A stretch of 42,343 nt of DNA from an uncultured Porphyromonadaceae bacterium (GCA_947175265.1 CAMWMD010000025.1:1-42343), one strand, 5' to 3'; positions 7,522 to 16,036 are shown, counted from the first letter of the stretch. The notes: generated by a model from the sequence alone, not told the origin. Translations and numbers: made by a program.

Positions 7522-7570
7522 CTACAGAGGTAGGCACAGGAAATCGTTTTTTACCTTTTTGCCTAAAATT

Positions 7571-7607
7571 GAAAAGAGGCTAATTTCCCTTAGGGAAACC
7601 AGCCTCT
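7571..7607 (-). terminator. Hairpin with U-tract downstream of the leader ORF (attenuator candidate)
   Basis: Read on the minus strand, AGAGGCT pairs with AGCCTCT and inside it TTTCCC pairs with GGGAAA, with a 3-base loop and a 2+2 internal loop. It is followed by TTTT (7571-7574). It lies 26 bases after the stop of the leader ORF and before the transporter fragment, the place expected of a transcription attenuator. Confidence 0.7.
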
Positions 7608-7632
7608 ATATGTATCTTTAGCCTGTCGTACT

Positions 7633-7758
7633 TCAAAACATCACTGCCGGACTGGTGCGACGGTGAAACACAAACAAGCGAACCTGAACATTGTCCAAGT
7701 TCTGCTGCAGAAATTGCTGCCGGGCGATATGTTTCATCATTTTTGTCATACGTTTCAT
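7633..7758 (-). CDS. Gln-rich leader peptide ORF, 41 residues
   Basis: A short ORF from ATG 7756-7758 to TGA 7633-7635, reading MKRMTKMMKHIARQQFLQQN and continuing to end RRTSPAVMF. It starts a few bases after a consensus promoter and ends just ahead of a terminator-like hairpin. Five of the twelve residues from 14 to 25 are glutamine (Q14, Q15, Q18, Q19, Q25) and two are asparagine (N20, N23). The layout promoter, short ORF, hairpin, transport gene is that of an attenuation leader, and the residue bias would suit sensing of charged tRNA-Gln ahead of an ammonium transporter. Conservation cannot be judged here, so the ORF itself is probable rather than certain. Confidence 0.55.
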   Translation of the reverse strand: MKRMTKMMKHIARQQFLQQNLDNVQVRLFVFHRRTSPAVMF

Positions 7759-7769
7759 CGATTACGCCG

Positions 7770-7800
7770 CAAAATTATATATAAATTTCAATATTGACAA
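7770..7800 (-). promoter_or_regulatory. Promoter of the leader ORF / ammonium-transporter locus
   Basis: On the minus strand TTG (7798-7800) and TAATTTTG (7770-7777) are 20 bases apart, an exact Bacteroidetes -33/-7 arrangement. The leader ATG lies 12 bases after the -7 box. Confidence 0.7.
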
Positions 7801-7938
7801 TTTTTTTATAAAAATTTTCTAAAAATGTTTACTTTTCGTTATTCAACAGCATTAATCTCCAATTCCTCTAATTTTTGGCTCCAGTCTCACTCTGCATTAT
7901 CTTTTATTCCGGCAAATCCTTGTTGGAATAATTCTCAA

Positions 7939-8769
7939 TTACTCTACGGAACGCAAGAGGGAGAATGCGTCTTCCCTTCCGGCAACGGCTTTTGCCGCCA
8001 CGTGCGCATCACTGTCGACAGCAAGAGGGAGACCCGCATTCCTCAATTTATCCCACCATTTCACGGCAGGATAAAACCTGTCTCGGTCTGCGTAAGCCTT
8101 GGTATTTATCTCCACCACTACCCCGGCAGTCATCGCATGGCTTACCACATCATCTACCAACGACTCATACCATCCCTGATGCTCTATCTCCGGCTCTGCC
8201 TGAGAAGCGTTACCGGCAATCTTGTCGAAATGGCCCAAAATATCAAACCCACCTCTCTCAAGCATCATCAGCACCTGCTCGAAATATTTCTCCACAACAT
8301 AACGCAGGTCACCTTTATACCCATCCTTAAGATAACCTGAAAATCTCTCAAAACGGCCATCGCAATCAAGCAACACTCCATCTTGATTCGGGACAAAATG
8401 CACAGAGCCTATTCGATAGTCAAGTGGTTGATTCTGGAAATAGTCAATATGAGGGCCCCAATCAGGGCCGAGCCAATCTATCTCCATAGAGGTATAGATG
8501 TTCATTTCCGGCGAGTGAAGCCCACGCAGACGGTCGCATTCCTCATAAAATTCCTCTACCCTCTCCTTGTCCATATTGCAGGGTGACGCGATTGGCACCG
8601 GGCTATGAGGCGTGAAACCGAGGTGTATCAACCCGGCCTCCCTTGAGGCTGACGCGATTGACTCCATAGAATCACGCCCATCGCAAAACTGCGTATGGGC
8701 GTGAAAATTATATCGGTCTGTTGTCGTCACTATCTTTGCTAAATCTGTCGGCATCTTACTTCGGAACAT
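7939..8769 (-). CDS. PHP-domain phosphatase, histidinol-phosphatase (HisK) type
   Basis: A 276-residue PHP-family metal-dependent phosphatase. Motif 1 is NFHAHTQFCDG with H23 and H25; later come SMEIDW, GSVHFV, DILGHFDKI and the C-terminal DSDAH, which together supply the metal ligands in the expected order and spacing. Length and motifs fit HisK histidinol phosphatase, which makes histidinol from histidinol phosphate, though PHP enzymes also include nucleases and phosphoesterases, so the substrate is likely rather than proved. The start ATG at 8767-8769 shares its last base with the TAA of the upstream TPR gene (TAATG), which implies coupled translation. The alternative start MPTDL, six codons in, is also plausible. 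Confidence 0.85.
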   Translation of the reverse strand: MFRSKMPTDLAKIVTTTDRYNFHAHTQFCDGRDSMESIASASREAGLIHLGFTPHSPVPIASPCNMDKERVEEFYEECDRLRGLHSPEMNIYTSMEIDWLGPDWGPHIDYFQNQPLDYRIGSVHFVPNQDGVLLDCDGRFERFSGYLKDGYKGDLRYVVEKYFEQVLMMLERGGFDILGHFDKIAGNASQAEPEIEHQGWYESLVDDVVSHAMTAGVVVEINTKAYADRDRFYPAVKWWDKLRNAGLPLAVDSDAHVAAKAVAGREDAFSLLRSVE

Positions 8770-10199
8770 TAATTCTTACTTTTCTCAAGGCGGTAGACAT
8801 CGCTGCGAAGTTTCCTGAGTTCAGCACGCAAACGGTCGCCATCCCTCTCCAACTTCAGAATATCCTCCTTCACATTATCCGCCCTGTTCACGGGATAGCG
8901 TTCCCGCAAAGCCTTCAGCTCCTCCTGCATTGAAGCAAGTTTCTTCTCTCCTGAAAGATACTCTTCCATCTTCAGCCGCGCCTCCACACTGTTAAAGTCA
9001 GAAAGGTCGTTATAATATCTTCCTCCCGGCATAGGGAAACGGAACGAACCTTTTTGGCCTTCATTGTCTTCGCTGCCAAGTTCGGAAATCTTGCCCAACA
9101 ATTCTTCATAACGGCTCTTGTCGGCCGGATTCCATGTACTGCGGTAATTGTCGAGACGGGCTTTCTCGAGTATGTCGTCATCATCATCACTGTCATAATT
9201 CTTCCTCAGATCATTGACAGCATACACATAGAGCGTCACCTTGTCGCCGAGCAGGTTGCGGTCGGTGGCCCACCAACCCACACCCAACTCCTCATCTATT
9301 GCGAGAAGGAAATCATCATGAGGCGAATTAAAAGGCATTCCCACATTCTGAGGCTGAAGATACTCTCCGGTCTGGGCATCACGGCTCACTACGAATATAT
9401 CGTATCCTCCCATCGATTCGTCGCCGGTGGCTGCATAATATAGAGTCACTCCGTCAGGCATCATGAAGGGATAGTCAGAATAACCACCCTTATGCAGGAA
9501 AGACGGTACAGCCGTAGGTTCCTGCCAAGTTCCGTCAGTAAGTCGCGTTGACTCCACAATCCTGATGTTCCCCACGTTATCAGGTTCGCCCCACATCATG
9601 AAATCACCACCCTCATTCACGAAAGCCATCTCCACGCCGCTCCTGTGCTTTTCCAAGGTGAGTTCATGCCCGGGGATGAAACTGCCCGCTGATGGCGAGA
9701 GTTTGTAATACTTGAAGAAATCATCCGCCGGCACCGCTATGGAATCTATTATCGCAATCCGCTCTACCCTCTCGAGGGAATTTTCAGCGATGGAGAGTTG
9801 GTTCTCAAGCCTCTCTACCGTCTCACCCACCACCTGGCCGGAACGCTCCCGATGCCTCTTGAACTCTCCGTAAAGGGAAGTAGCCTTGTCGAAATCATAG
9901 TTGAGGAAAGCGAGGCGTCCGAGATAAAGATTGGCAGCCCCATTCCCCTTCGCCTTTGCGGAAAGGAGCAATTTCTCCGCCTCCGGGTAGTCGCCCGTTT
10001 CAAACTTGCATGCTCCGAGAAGGTAAGCGTATTGTGCCGTGGAAGTCACCTTCGGATTCTCACGGGCAGCCCGGGCAAGTGTCTCTTCAGCTTTCCACCA
10101 GTCGCCTTGGCTCACTTCTGAGCGTGCCTGGTCAAGAAGGTCGGCATTTGCAGACAGGGCGAATATGCCCGATATCATGAGAGTAAATAGTCTGTTCAC
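8769..10199 (-). CDS. Exported TPR protein with PD40 propeller blades and C-terminal coiled coil
   Basis: A 476-residue protein with a signal peptide (MNRLFTLMISGIFALSANA). Residues about 20-130 form TPR-like helical pairs (GDWWKAEETL, GDYPEAEKLLLSAK). Residues about 195-320 hold WD40-like PD40 blades of the TolB type: DYPFMMPDGVTLYYAATG and GGYDIFVVSRD. A charged coiled coil covers the last 80 residues. This order resembles Bacteroidetes periplasmic proteins that precede OmpA-like domains, but no OmpA domain is present. It is the first gene of a two-gene unit with the PHP phosphatase and has its own promoter. Its role is unknown; a periplasmic scaffold is a reasonable guess. Confidence 0.82.
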   Translation of the reverse strand: MNRLFTLMISGIFALSANADLLDQARSEVSQGDWWKAEETLARAARENPKVTSTAQYAYLLGACKFETGDYPEAEKLLLSAKAKGNGAANLYLGRLAFLNYDFDKATSLYGEFKRHRERSGQVVGETVERLENQLSIAENSLERVERIAIIDSIAVPADDFFKYYKLSPSAGSFIPGHELTLEKHRSGVEMAFVNEGGDFMMWGEPDNVGNIRIVESTRLTDGTWQEPTAVPSFLHKGGYSDYPFMMPDGVTLYYAATGDESMGGYDIFVVSRDAQTGEYLQPQNVGMPFNSPHDDFLLAIDEELGVGWWATDRNLLGDKVTLYVYAVNDLRKNYDSDDDDDILEKARLDNYRSTWNPADKSRYEELLGKISELGSEDNEGQKGSFRFPMPGGRYYNDLSDFNSVEARLKMEEYLSGEKKLASMQEELKALRERYPVNRADNVKEDILKLERDGDRLRAELRKLRSDVYRLEKSKN

Positions 10200-10278
10200 T
10201 TTTTTCGTAATGTTTGATGTTTACGGTATGAAAACCAATATGCGCCGAAATGCGCCTCATCATCCCGTCTTATTGCGA

Positions 10279-10308
10279 CAAAATTACAGATTTTAGCCGG
10301 AATTACAA
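10279..10308 (-). promoter_or_regulatory. Promoter of the TPR/PD40-PHP operon
   Basis: On the minus strand TTG (10306-10308) and TAATTTTG (10279-10286) are spaced by 19 bases. The leader to the ATG is about 80 bases. Confidence 0.65.
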
Positions 10309-10361
10309 ACTTTAACAAAAGAGGAGAGGTGATTTTGTAAGGATTTTTAAACTTTTTTTAC

Positions 10362-10369
10362 TAACTTTG
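10362..10369 (+). promoter_or_regulatory. -7 box upstream of the etf operon
   Basis: TAACTTTG matches the Bacteroidetes -7 consensus, 50 bases before the etfB ATG. No TTG stands at the usual 19-21 base spacing; the nearest is 24 bases upstream, so the promoter call rests mainly on the -7 box and on the position in a divergent intergenic region. Confidence 0.45.
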
Positions 10370-10419
10370 CCCCGTAATGCATTTGAAAATAACTAAACTT
10401 ATATAAAATTCCAGATTTT

Positions 10420-11289
10420 ATGAGCCTAAATATCATTGTACTCGCCAAGCAAGTACCTGATACCCGTAACGTAGGGAAGGATGCCATGAAAGCTGACGGC
10501 ACCATCAACCGTGCTGTGCTTCCGGCCATCTTCAATCCCGAAGACCTCAACGCTCTCGAGCAGGCGCTCAAACTCAAGGAGCAGCATCCGGGAAGCAAGG
10601 TGACAGTCCTCACCATGGGTCCTGCCCGTGCTGCCGAGATTGTACGCGAAGGCATGTTCCGCGGCGCAGACGGTGGCATCGTTCTCTCCGACCGTGCTTT
10701 CGCCGGTTCAGACACACTCGCCACATCCTACGCACTCAGTGCGGCTGTCCGCAAAATCGGCGACTATGACATAATCATCGGAGGCCGCCAGGCCATTGAC
10801 GGCGACACCGCACAGGTTGGCCCTCAGATCGCTGAAAAACTTGGAATACCCCAGATAACCTACGCTGAGGATATCATCAGCGTGGAGGATGGCGTCGTGA
10901 CTGTGAAACGCCGCATCGAGAGTGGCGTGGAGACTGTAAAGGCAAAACTTCCCCTCGTAGTCACCGTAAACGGCTCCGCTCCCGACTGCCGTCCGCGCAA
11001 TGCAAAGGCCGTGCAGAAATACAAATATGCTGCCGTTCCTTCAGAAGTGGCTGCTGACGAGGCTAAAAAGGAATTTATCGAGAAACGTCCTTACCTCTCT
11101 ATCGGCGAATGGAACGCTTCGACTGTTGACGCAGACCTCGCTCAGTGCGGTCTCGCAGGTTCGCCCACTAAGGTGAAAAGCATCGAGAACGTCGTGTTCA
11201 CCGCAAAAGAGGCTCGCCGCATCGAAAACAACGACGAAGAACTTGAAGGCCTCATCAAAGACCTCATCGCCAACCACACCATAGGTTGA
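10420..11289 (+). CDS. etfB: Electron transfer flavoprotein beta subunit
   Basis: A 289-residue ETF beta subunit. It opens with SLNIIVLAKQVPDTRNV, has FNPEDLNALEQALKLKEQ and TVLTMGPARAAEIVREGMFRGAD, and the AMP-binding region IIGGRQAIDGDTAQVGPQIAE. The C-terminal VKRRIESGVETVKAKLPLVVTVNGSA is also typical. With EtfA it forms the soluble FAD protein that accepts electrons from acyl-CoA dehydrogenase and passes them to the quinone pool or to ferredoxin. It is the first gene of a three-gene operon, 33 bases ahead of etfA. Confidence 0.96.
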   Translation: MSLNIIVLAKQVPDTRNVGKDAMKADGTINRAVLPAIFNPEDLNALEQALKLKEQHPGSKVTVLTMGPARAAEIVREGMFRGADGGIVLSDRAFAGSDTLATSYALSAAVRKIGDYDIIIGGRQAIDGDTAQVGPQIAEKLGIPQITYAEDIISVEDGVVTVKRRIESGVETVKAKLPLVVTVNGSAPDCRPRNAKAVQKYKYAAVPSEVAADEAKKEFIEKRPYLSIGEWNASTVDADLAQCGLAGSPTKVKSIENVVFTAKEARRIENNDEELEGLIKDLIANHTIG

Positions 11290-11322
11290 TTTCATCAAAT
11301 TAACGAAAACATCTGATTCAAA

Positions 11323-12351
11323 ATGGCAGACAAAAATAACCTCATCGTCTATTGCGAATATGAAGACGGCAAAGTGGCTGACGTCAGCCTCGAGCTGCTC
11401 ACAAAAGGCCGCCAACTTGCCGACAAACTTGGCATTAAGCTCGAAGCGGTAGTGGCCGGCGACAACCTCAAGGACATTGAGAAGCAGATACTCCCTTACG
11501 GCGTAGACACTGTCTACAAGTTTGAGGATTCACGCCTCTATCCATATACCTCCCTCCCCCACTCCTCGATCCTCATCAACCTTTTCAAGGAGATAGAGCC
11601 CCGTATCGCATTCATGGGTGCTACTTCAATAGGGCGTGACCTTGGCCCGCGTGTCTCCTCAGCCTTGCACAGCGGCCTCACTGCTGACTGCACATCTCTT
11701 GAAATCGGTGACTATACCGATGCCAAGACAGGCAAAGAGTATAAGGACCTTCTCTATCAGATACGTCCTGCCTTCGGCGGCAATATCGTAGCTACTATCG
11801 TGAACCCCGACTGTCGCCCCCAGATGGCTACCGTGCGTGAGGGTGTGATGAAAAAGGAGGTCAGGGATTCCAACTACAGCGGCGAGGTGATCACTAAAGA
11901 GGTCAACAAATATACCCGTCCTGAAGATTTCGTTGTCGATATCATCGACCGCCATGTGGAAAAATCGAAGGTGAACCTGAAAGGGAGCCCCATCATCGTT
12001 GCCGGTGGTTACGGTGTAGGAAGCAAAGAGAATTTCGAACTTCTCCAGCAGCTCGCCGATACTCTCGGTGCGGAAGTAGGCGCAAGCCGTGCAGCAGTTG
12101 ATGCCGGATGGTGCGACCACGACCGTCAGATTGGCCAGACAGGTGTCACTGTTCGTCCGAAACTCTATATCGCCTGCGGTATCTCAGGCCAGATCCAGCA
12201 TATCGCCGGTATGCAGGATTCATCCATCATCATCTCTGTGAATTCCGACCCGGATGCGCCCATCAACACAATCGCTGACTACGTTATCACCGGTAAGATT
12301 GAGGATGTGCTCCCGAAACTCATCAAATACTATAAAAAGAATTCTAAATAA
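11323..12351 (+). CDS. etfA: Electron transfer flavoprotein alpha subunit
   Basis: A 342-residue ETF alpha subunit. The N-terminal half has the Rossmann-like ETF domain (IAFMGATSIGRDLGPRVSSA). The C-terminal FAD-binding domain shows GGYGVGSKENFELLQQLAD, GASRAAVDAGW, QIGQTGVTVRPKLYIACGIS and INSDPDAPI-type sequence near the end (VNSDPDAPINTIADYV). It pairs with EtfB from the gene just upstream. Its TAA shares one base with the ATG of the acyl-CoA dehydrogenase gene, so the three products are probably made together. Confidence 0.96.
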   Translation: MADKNNLIVYCEYEDGKVADVSLELLTKGRQLADKLGIKLEAVVAGDNLKDIEKQILPYGVDTVYKFEDSRLYPYTSLPHSSILINLFKEIEPRIAFMGATSIGRDLGPRVSSALHSGLTADCTSLEIGDYTDAKTGKEYKDLLYQIRPAFGGNIVATIVNPDCRPQMATVREGVMKKEVRDSNYSGEVITKEVNKYTRPEDFVVDIIDRHVEKSKVNLKGSPIIVAGGYGVGSKENFELLQQLADTLGAEVGASRAAVDAGWCDHDRQIGQTGVTVRPKLYIACGISGQIQHIAGMQDSSIIISVNSDPDAPINTIADYVITGKIEDVLPKLIKYYKKNSK

Positions 12352-14060
12352 TGGCTAATTTCTATAATGACAATGAGGCTCTGAAACACTATCTTTCTCA
12401 TCCCCTGATGAAGAAGATCGTGGAGCTCAAGGAGAGAAACTTCGCCGACGCTGATAAATACGACTACGCTCCCCAGGATTTTGATGATGCCGTCGACAGT
12501 TATGACCGCGTCCTTGAAATCGTAGGCGACATCTGTGCAAACGTCATCGCTGAGAATGCCGAGGAGGTCGACCACACAGGTCCGCAGGTAGTCAACAACC
12601 GTGTGAAATACGCTCCTGCTACCGAACGCAATCTTGAGGCTTGCCGCAAGGCAGGACTCATGGGTATGTCGATGCCGCGCCGTCTCGGTGGACTGAATTT
12701 CCCGATTACTCCCTACATAATGGCTGCCGATATGGTGAGCCGTGCTGATGCGGGTTTCGAGAACCTCTGGGGCCTTCAGGATTGTGCCGAGACCATTTAT
12801 GAGTTCGCAAGCGAGGAACAGAAACAGAAATATATCCCCCGCGTTTGTCAGGGTGAGACAATGTCTATGGACCTCACAGAGCCTGACGCCGGTTCTGACC
12901 TGCAGTCTGTGATGCTCAAGGCTACTAAGAAAGAGGACGGCTCTTACGTGCTTAACGGCGTAAAGCGTTTCATCACTAACGGTGACTCCGACATTCACCT
13001 TGTTCTTGCACGTTCTGAAGAGGGTTCGAAGGACGGCCGCGGCCTTTCAATGTTCATCTACGACAAGCGTAACGGAGGAGTAAACGTTCGACGCATTGAG
13101 AATAAGATGGGTATCAAGGGGAGTCCTACCTGCGAACTTGTTTATAAGGATGCCCCTGCCGAACTCGTAGGAAGCACACGTCTGGGTCTTATCAAATACG
13201 TAATGGCACTCATGAACGGTGCCCGCCTCGGCATTGCTGCCCAGTCTGTAGGTATCAGTGAGGCTGCCTACCGTGAGGCTCTTCAGTATGCCAAGGAGCG
13301 TCAGCAGTTCGGCAAGCCTATCATCAACTTCCCGGCCGTAGCTGAGATTCTCTCTCTCATGAAGGCTAAACTTGATGCTTCGCGTGCCCTTCTTTACGCT
13401 TGCTCACGCTTCGTGGATATCTATAAGATTTATGATGATATCGCAAAAGAGCGTCCCCTTACCGTGGAAGAGAAGAAGGAACAGAAATACTACAGCCGTC
13501 TCGCTGATGCCTTCACTCCTCTCGCAAAGGGTATGACTTCCGAATATTGCAACCAGAATACATACGACTGTATCCAGATACATGGCGGTTCAGGCTTCAT
13601 GAAGGATTATGCTTGCGAACGCCTTTATCGCGACGCGAGAATCACTTCAATCTATGAAGGCACCACTCAACTTCAGGTCGTGGCAGCGATCCGCCACGTC
13701 ACCACCGGCACATATCTCAACAAGATCCGTGAGTTTGAGGCTCAGGAGCTGAAACCGGAATTTGAGGCAGTCAAGAATACCCTCGTCTTCATGACCCAGC
13801 AGTATGCTGACGCTGTGCAGGCCGTAATGGGTGTCGATGATTCCAAATATCACGATTTCATGGCCCGTCGCCTCGTGGAGATGGCCGGACATATCATCAT
13901 GGGCTATCTTCTTCTTGACGATGCCCAGAGAAATGAGGAATTCAACAAATCCCTCGTCGTTTATGTCAAGTACGGTGAGGCTGAGGTAGCGCGTCATGCC
14001 TCTTTCATCGGCAACTTCAGGCCTGAGCAGATTGAGGATTATCTTTATACAAACGCTTAA
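12351..14060 (+). CDS. Acyl-CoA dehydrogenase, long form
   Basis: A 569-residue acyl-CoA dehydrogenase. FAD and substrate motifs are visible: MSMDLTEPDAGSDLQSVMLK, the NGVKRFITNGD strand, the GSPTCEL segment, and QIHGGSGFMKDYACERLYRD, followed by ITSIYEGTTQLQ in which E436 is the expected catalytic base. It is longer than the usual 380 residues because of an N-terminal extension of about 80 residues and a C-terminal helical part of about 120, as in the larger bacterial forms. It probably oxidises short acyl-CoA, or runs the reverse crotonyl-CoA reaction, with the EtfAB encoded directly upstream; the exact chain length cannot be read from sequence. Confidence 0.94.
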   Translation: MANFYNDNEALKHYLSHPLMKKIVELKERNFADADKYDYAPQDFDDAVDSYDRVLEIVGDICANVIAENAEEVDHTGPQVVNNRVKYAPATERNLEACRKAGLMGMSMPRRLGGLNFPITPYIMAADMVSRADAGFENLWGLQDCAETIYEFASEEQKQKYIPRVCQGETMSMDLTEPDAGSDLQSVMLKATKKEDGSYVLNGVKRFITNGDSDIHLVLARSEEGSKDGRGLSMFIYDKRNGGVNVRRIENKMGIKGSPTCELVYKDAPAELVGSTRLGLIKYVMALMNGARLGIAAQSVGISEAAYREALQYAKERQQFGKPIINFPAVAEILSLMKAKLDASRALLYACSRFVDIYKIYDDIAKERPLTVEEKKEQKYYSRLADAFTPLAKGMTSEYCNQNTYDCIQIHGGSGFMKDYACERLYRDARITSIYEGTTQLQVVAAIRHVTTGTYLNKIREFEAQELKPEFEAVKNTLVFMTQQYADAVQAVMGVDDSKYHDFMARRLVEMAGHIIMGYLLLDDAQRNEEFNKSLVVYVKYGEAEVARHASFIGNFRPEQIEDYLYTNA

Positions 14061-14079
14061 AACTGCGCATTTAAATTTT

Positions 14080-14118
14080 GGGGGCGGTGAGGTGTGAATC
14101 TCATCGCCCCTCCTCTTT
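14080..14118 (+). terminator. Terminator of the etf-acyl-CoA dehydrogenase operon
   Basis: GGGGCGGTGAG at 14081-14091 pairs with CTCATCGCCCC at 14100-14110 with one G-T pair, followed by TCCTCTTTAATTT. The T-run is broken, so efficiency may be moderate. Confidence 0.65.
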
Positions 14119-14135
14119 AATTTGCTAACAAGACT

Positions 14136-15335
14136 ATGACTCTCGCCCTTTCTCTTGAGAATTTCCGTATCCTGCTTCAGGATACCTTCACCTTTCCGGG
14201 AGGTGGAATCCTCACAACGCTTATACTCCTCCTCACAATCACGGTGTCGGCAATCGCCGGATATTATGTGGCTCTCACTATCCTTAAGGGTATCGCATGG
14301 GCCGTGGAATGGACCGATACAGATTGGGATGACGACCTGATAAATGAGAAGTTCAGGCGCGCCTTGTCGCAACTGTCGCCTGCCGTCATTGTCGCATGGA
14401 TGCTCCCCCGCTGTTTCGACGAGTATAATTTCCTGGCATCCACAATCAACATTCTTACCTCCTTCTACATAATTGCCGTCTCCTGCCGTGCCCTGAACAC
14501 TCTTGTCGACAACCTCTTCGAGGCTTTCGCAAAAAGAGACCGCCTCAGTACCTACGCCATAAAGGGTATCTTCCAGATGACCAAGCTTATCATAATCGGA
14601 ATAGGAATCATCATAGCACTCAGTCTTCTGGTAGGGAAGACACCCGTGGCCATACTGACCACCCTGGGTGCCTCAGCGGCAATCCTGATGTTGGTGTTCA
14701 AGGATACTGTGTTAGGACTCGTAGCCAGCATTCAACTCACGGCCAACAGTATGGTCAGGAAAGGGGACTGGATAAAGGCCGACAAGCATAAAGCCAATGG
14801 TGAGGTTATTGATATCTCCCTCACCACGGTAAAAATCAAGAACTGGGATAATTCGGTGACTACCGTGCCACCCTACTCCCTTGTCTCCGATTCCTTCCAG
14901 AATTATCAGGCCATGCGCGATGATCATGCGAGGCGGGTGATGAGGCCCATTTTTGTCGATGCGTCAAGCGTCAGATTCCTCAATGAGGAGGAATTGGGAA
15001 TACTTCGTGAGAAGGGATGGCTGAAGGGTATCGATGAGAAGGATGCCGACATGATGGTCAACCTCCGTTTGTTCCGCAATTATCTTGAGAATTTTCTTGA
15101 AGAGAGACCTGAAGTGCGTACCGATATGACTTTCATGGTAAGGCAACTTGACCCGACACCCTCCGGGTTGCCGCTTGAGATTTATTTCTACACGTCGGAG
15201 ACACGTTGGAAACCGTTCGAGCATATTCAAAGCGATATTTTCGACCATATCTACGCTGTGGTCGGTTTCTTCGGTATCAAGATATTCCAGACACCTGCCG
15301 GAACAGACCTGCAACATCTCAGGATTGATAAATAA
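14136..15335 (+). CDS. MscS-family mechanosensitive channel (YbdG-like)
   Basis: A 399-residue inner-membrane protein. Four or five hydrophobic segments occupy residues about 20-200, then the MscS pore helix region VAILTTLGASAAILMLVFKD followed by SIQLTANSMVRKGDWI, where the beta domain begins (GEVIDISLTTVKIKNWD and TVPPYSLVSDSFQNY). The C-terminal half has the insertion seen in YbdG-type channels (LEERPEVRTDMTFMVRQLD, residues about 320-345). Such channels release small solutes when the membrane is stretched by osmotic downshock. It stands alone between two terminators. Confidence 0.92.
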   Translation: MTLALSLENFRILLQDTFTFPGGGILTTLILLLTITVSAIAGYYVALTILKGIAWAVEWTDTDWDDDLINEKFRRALSQLSPAVIVAWMLPRCFDEYNFLASTINILTSFYIIAVSCRALNTLVDNLFEAFAKRDRLSTYAIKGIFQMTKLIIIGIGIIIALSLLVGKTPVAILTTLGASAAILMLVFKDTVLGLVASIQLTANSMVRKGDWIKADKHKANGEVIDISLTTVKIKNWDNSVTTVPPYSLVSDSFQNYQAMRDDHARRVMRPIFVDASSVRFLNEEELGILREKGWLKGIDEKDADMMVNLRLFRNYLENFLEERPEVRTDMTFMVRQLDPTPSGLPLEIYFYTSETRWKPFEHIQSDIFDHIYAVVGFFGIKIFQTPAGTDLQHLRIDK

Positions 15336-15351
15336 AAGATCTGCCGCTTGA

Positions 15352-15384
15352 GATAATTGCAAGACAGACGATAATTGCAAGACA
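15352..15384. repeat. Short tandem repeat, 15 of 18 bases conserved, two copies
   Basis: GATAATTGCAAGACA occurs at 15352-15366 and again at 15370-15384 (period 18), between the mscS stop and the following hairpin. Confidence 0.7.
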
Positions 15385-15385
15385 A

Positions 15386-15432
15386 AAGGCCATGAAATCA
15401 TACGGATATGCTTCCGATGATTTCATGGCCTT
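15386..15432. terminator. Bidirectional terminator between the mscS-like gene and bcp
   Basis: AAGGCCATGAAATCAT (15386-15401) pairs perfectly with 15417-15432, and an inner CGGA/TCCG pair extends the stem. Plus-strand transcripts from the channel gene and minus-strand transcripts from bcp both end here. T-rich flanks are modest on each side. Confidence 0.8.
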
Positions 15433-15476
15433 GTTATTTCCTAAGTTTTATCGTCAGAATAATCCTAACGGGTGGA

Positions 15477-15956
15477 TTACCATTCAGGATTTACGTCGCC
15501 TCGTCCGTCAAGGAGTTTGAAGAGTTGGTCGGCCGCGCACTTGGTCTCCACTTTTCTCACTACATCGGTCACAGTGCCGTCAGGGTTACAAACGAAAGTG
15601 GTCCTCACTATACCCATATATTCCCTTCCGGCCATCTTTTTCAATTGCCATACACCGGCAGCCTGACAAAGTGTTGTATCCGTGTCTGCTACCAGAGGGA
15701 AGGGAAGATTCTGCTTCTCGGCAAATCTCTTATGGCTTGCCTCCGAATCCTTGCTTACGCCTATCACCTGATAACCCATCTTCTGAAAGGTCTCATAGTT
15801 GTCGCGGAAACTCACAGCCTCGGCCGTGCAACCGGGAGTACTATCTTTCGGATAGAAGTATATTATGAATTTCTTGCATGAGAAGTCAGAAAGCCTCACC
15901 TCTTTTCCATTGCTGTCTTTCCCGAGAAGGTCGGGCATCTTATCGCCGATATTCAT
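15477..15956 (-). CDS. bcp: Thioredoxin-dependent peroxiredoxin, Bcp/PrxQ type
   Basis: A 159-residue peroxiredoxin. FYPKDSTPGCTAEAVSFRD holds the peroxidatic cysteine in the PxxxTPxCT motif; KFIIYFYP and GVSKDSEASHKRFAEK flank it as in Bcp/PrxQ. In Escherichia coli Bcp the second cysteine comes five residues after the first (CTVQAC); here that position is valine (CTAEAV). The remaining cysteines lie near TTLCQAAG and ETKCAADQ, so disulfide formation, if any, must use another partner. The protein reduces hydrogen peroxide and organic peroxides in the cytoplasm. Confidence 0.93.
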   Translation of the reverse strand: MNIGDKMPDLLGKDSNGKEVRLSDFSCKKFIIYFYPKDSTPGCTAEAVSFRDNYETFQKMGYQVIGVSKDSEASHKRFAEKQNLPFPLVADTDTTLCQAAGVWQLKKMAGREYMGIVRTTFVCNPDGTVTDVVRKVETKCAADQLFKLLDGRGDVNPEW

Positions 15957-15996
15957 TACTATTGATTTTTGGGTTTATACTGAAATCTGTTAAAAA

Positions 15997-16036
15997 GAAG
16001 CCGGAGACGCCGAAAAGTATCGGTGACTCCGGCTTC
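15997..16036 (-). terminator. lepA terminator
   Basis: GAAGCCGGAG at 15997-16006 pairs with CTCCGGCTTC at 16027-16036; inside, CGCCGA and TCGGTG can pair further. On the minus strand the stem is followed by TTTTTAAC, a usable U-tract. It lies 22 bases beyond the lepA stop. Confidence 0.85.

Noticed and set aside
7825..8340. Plus-strand frame of 171 codons overlapping the PHP phosphatase gene
   Set aside because: It is antisense to a gene with a full set of PHP motifs; it has no conserved features of its own.
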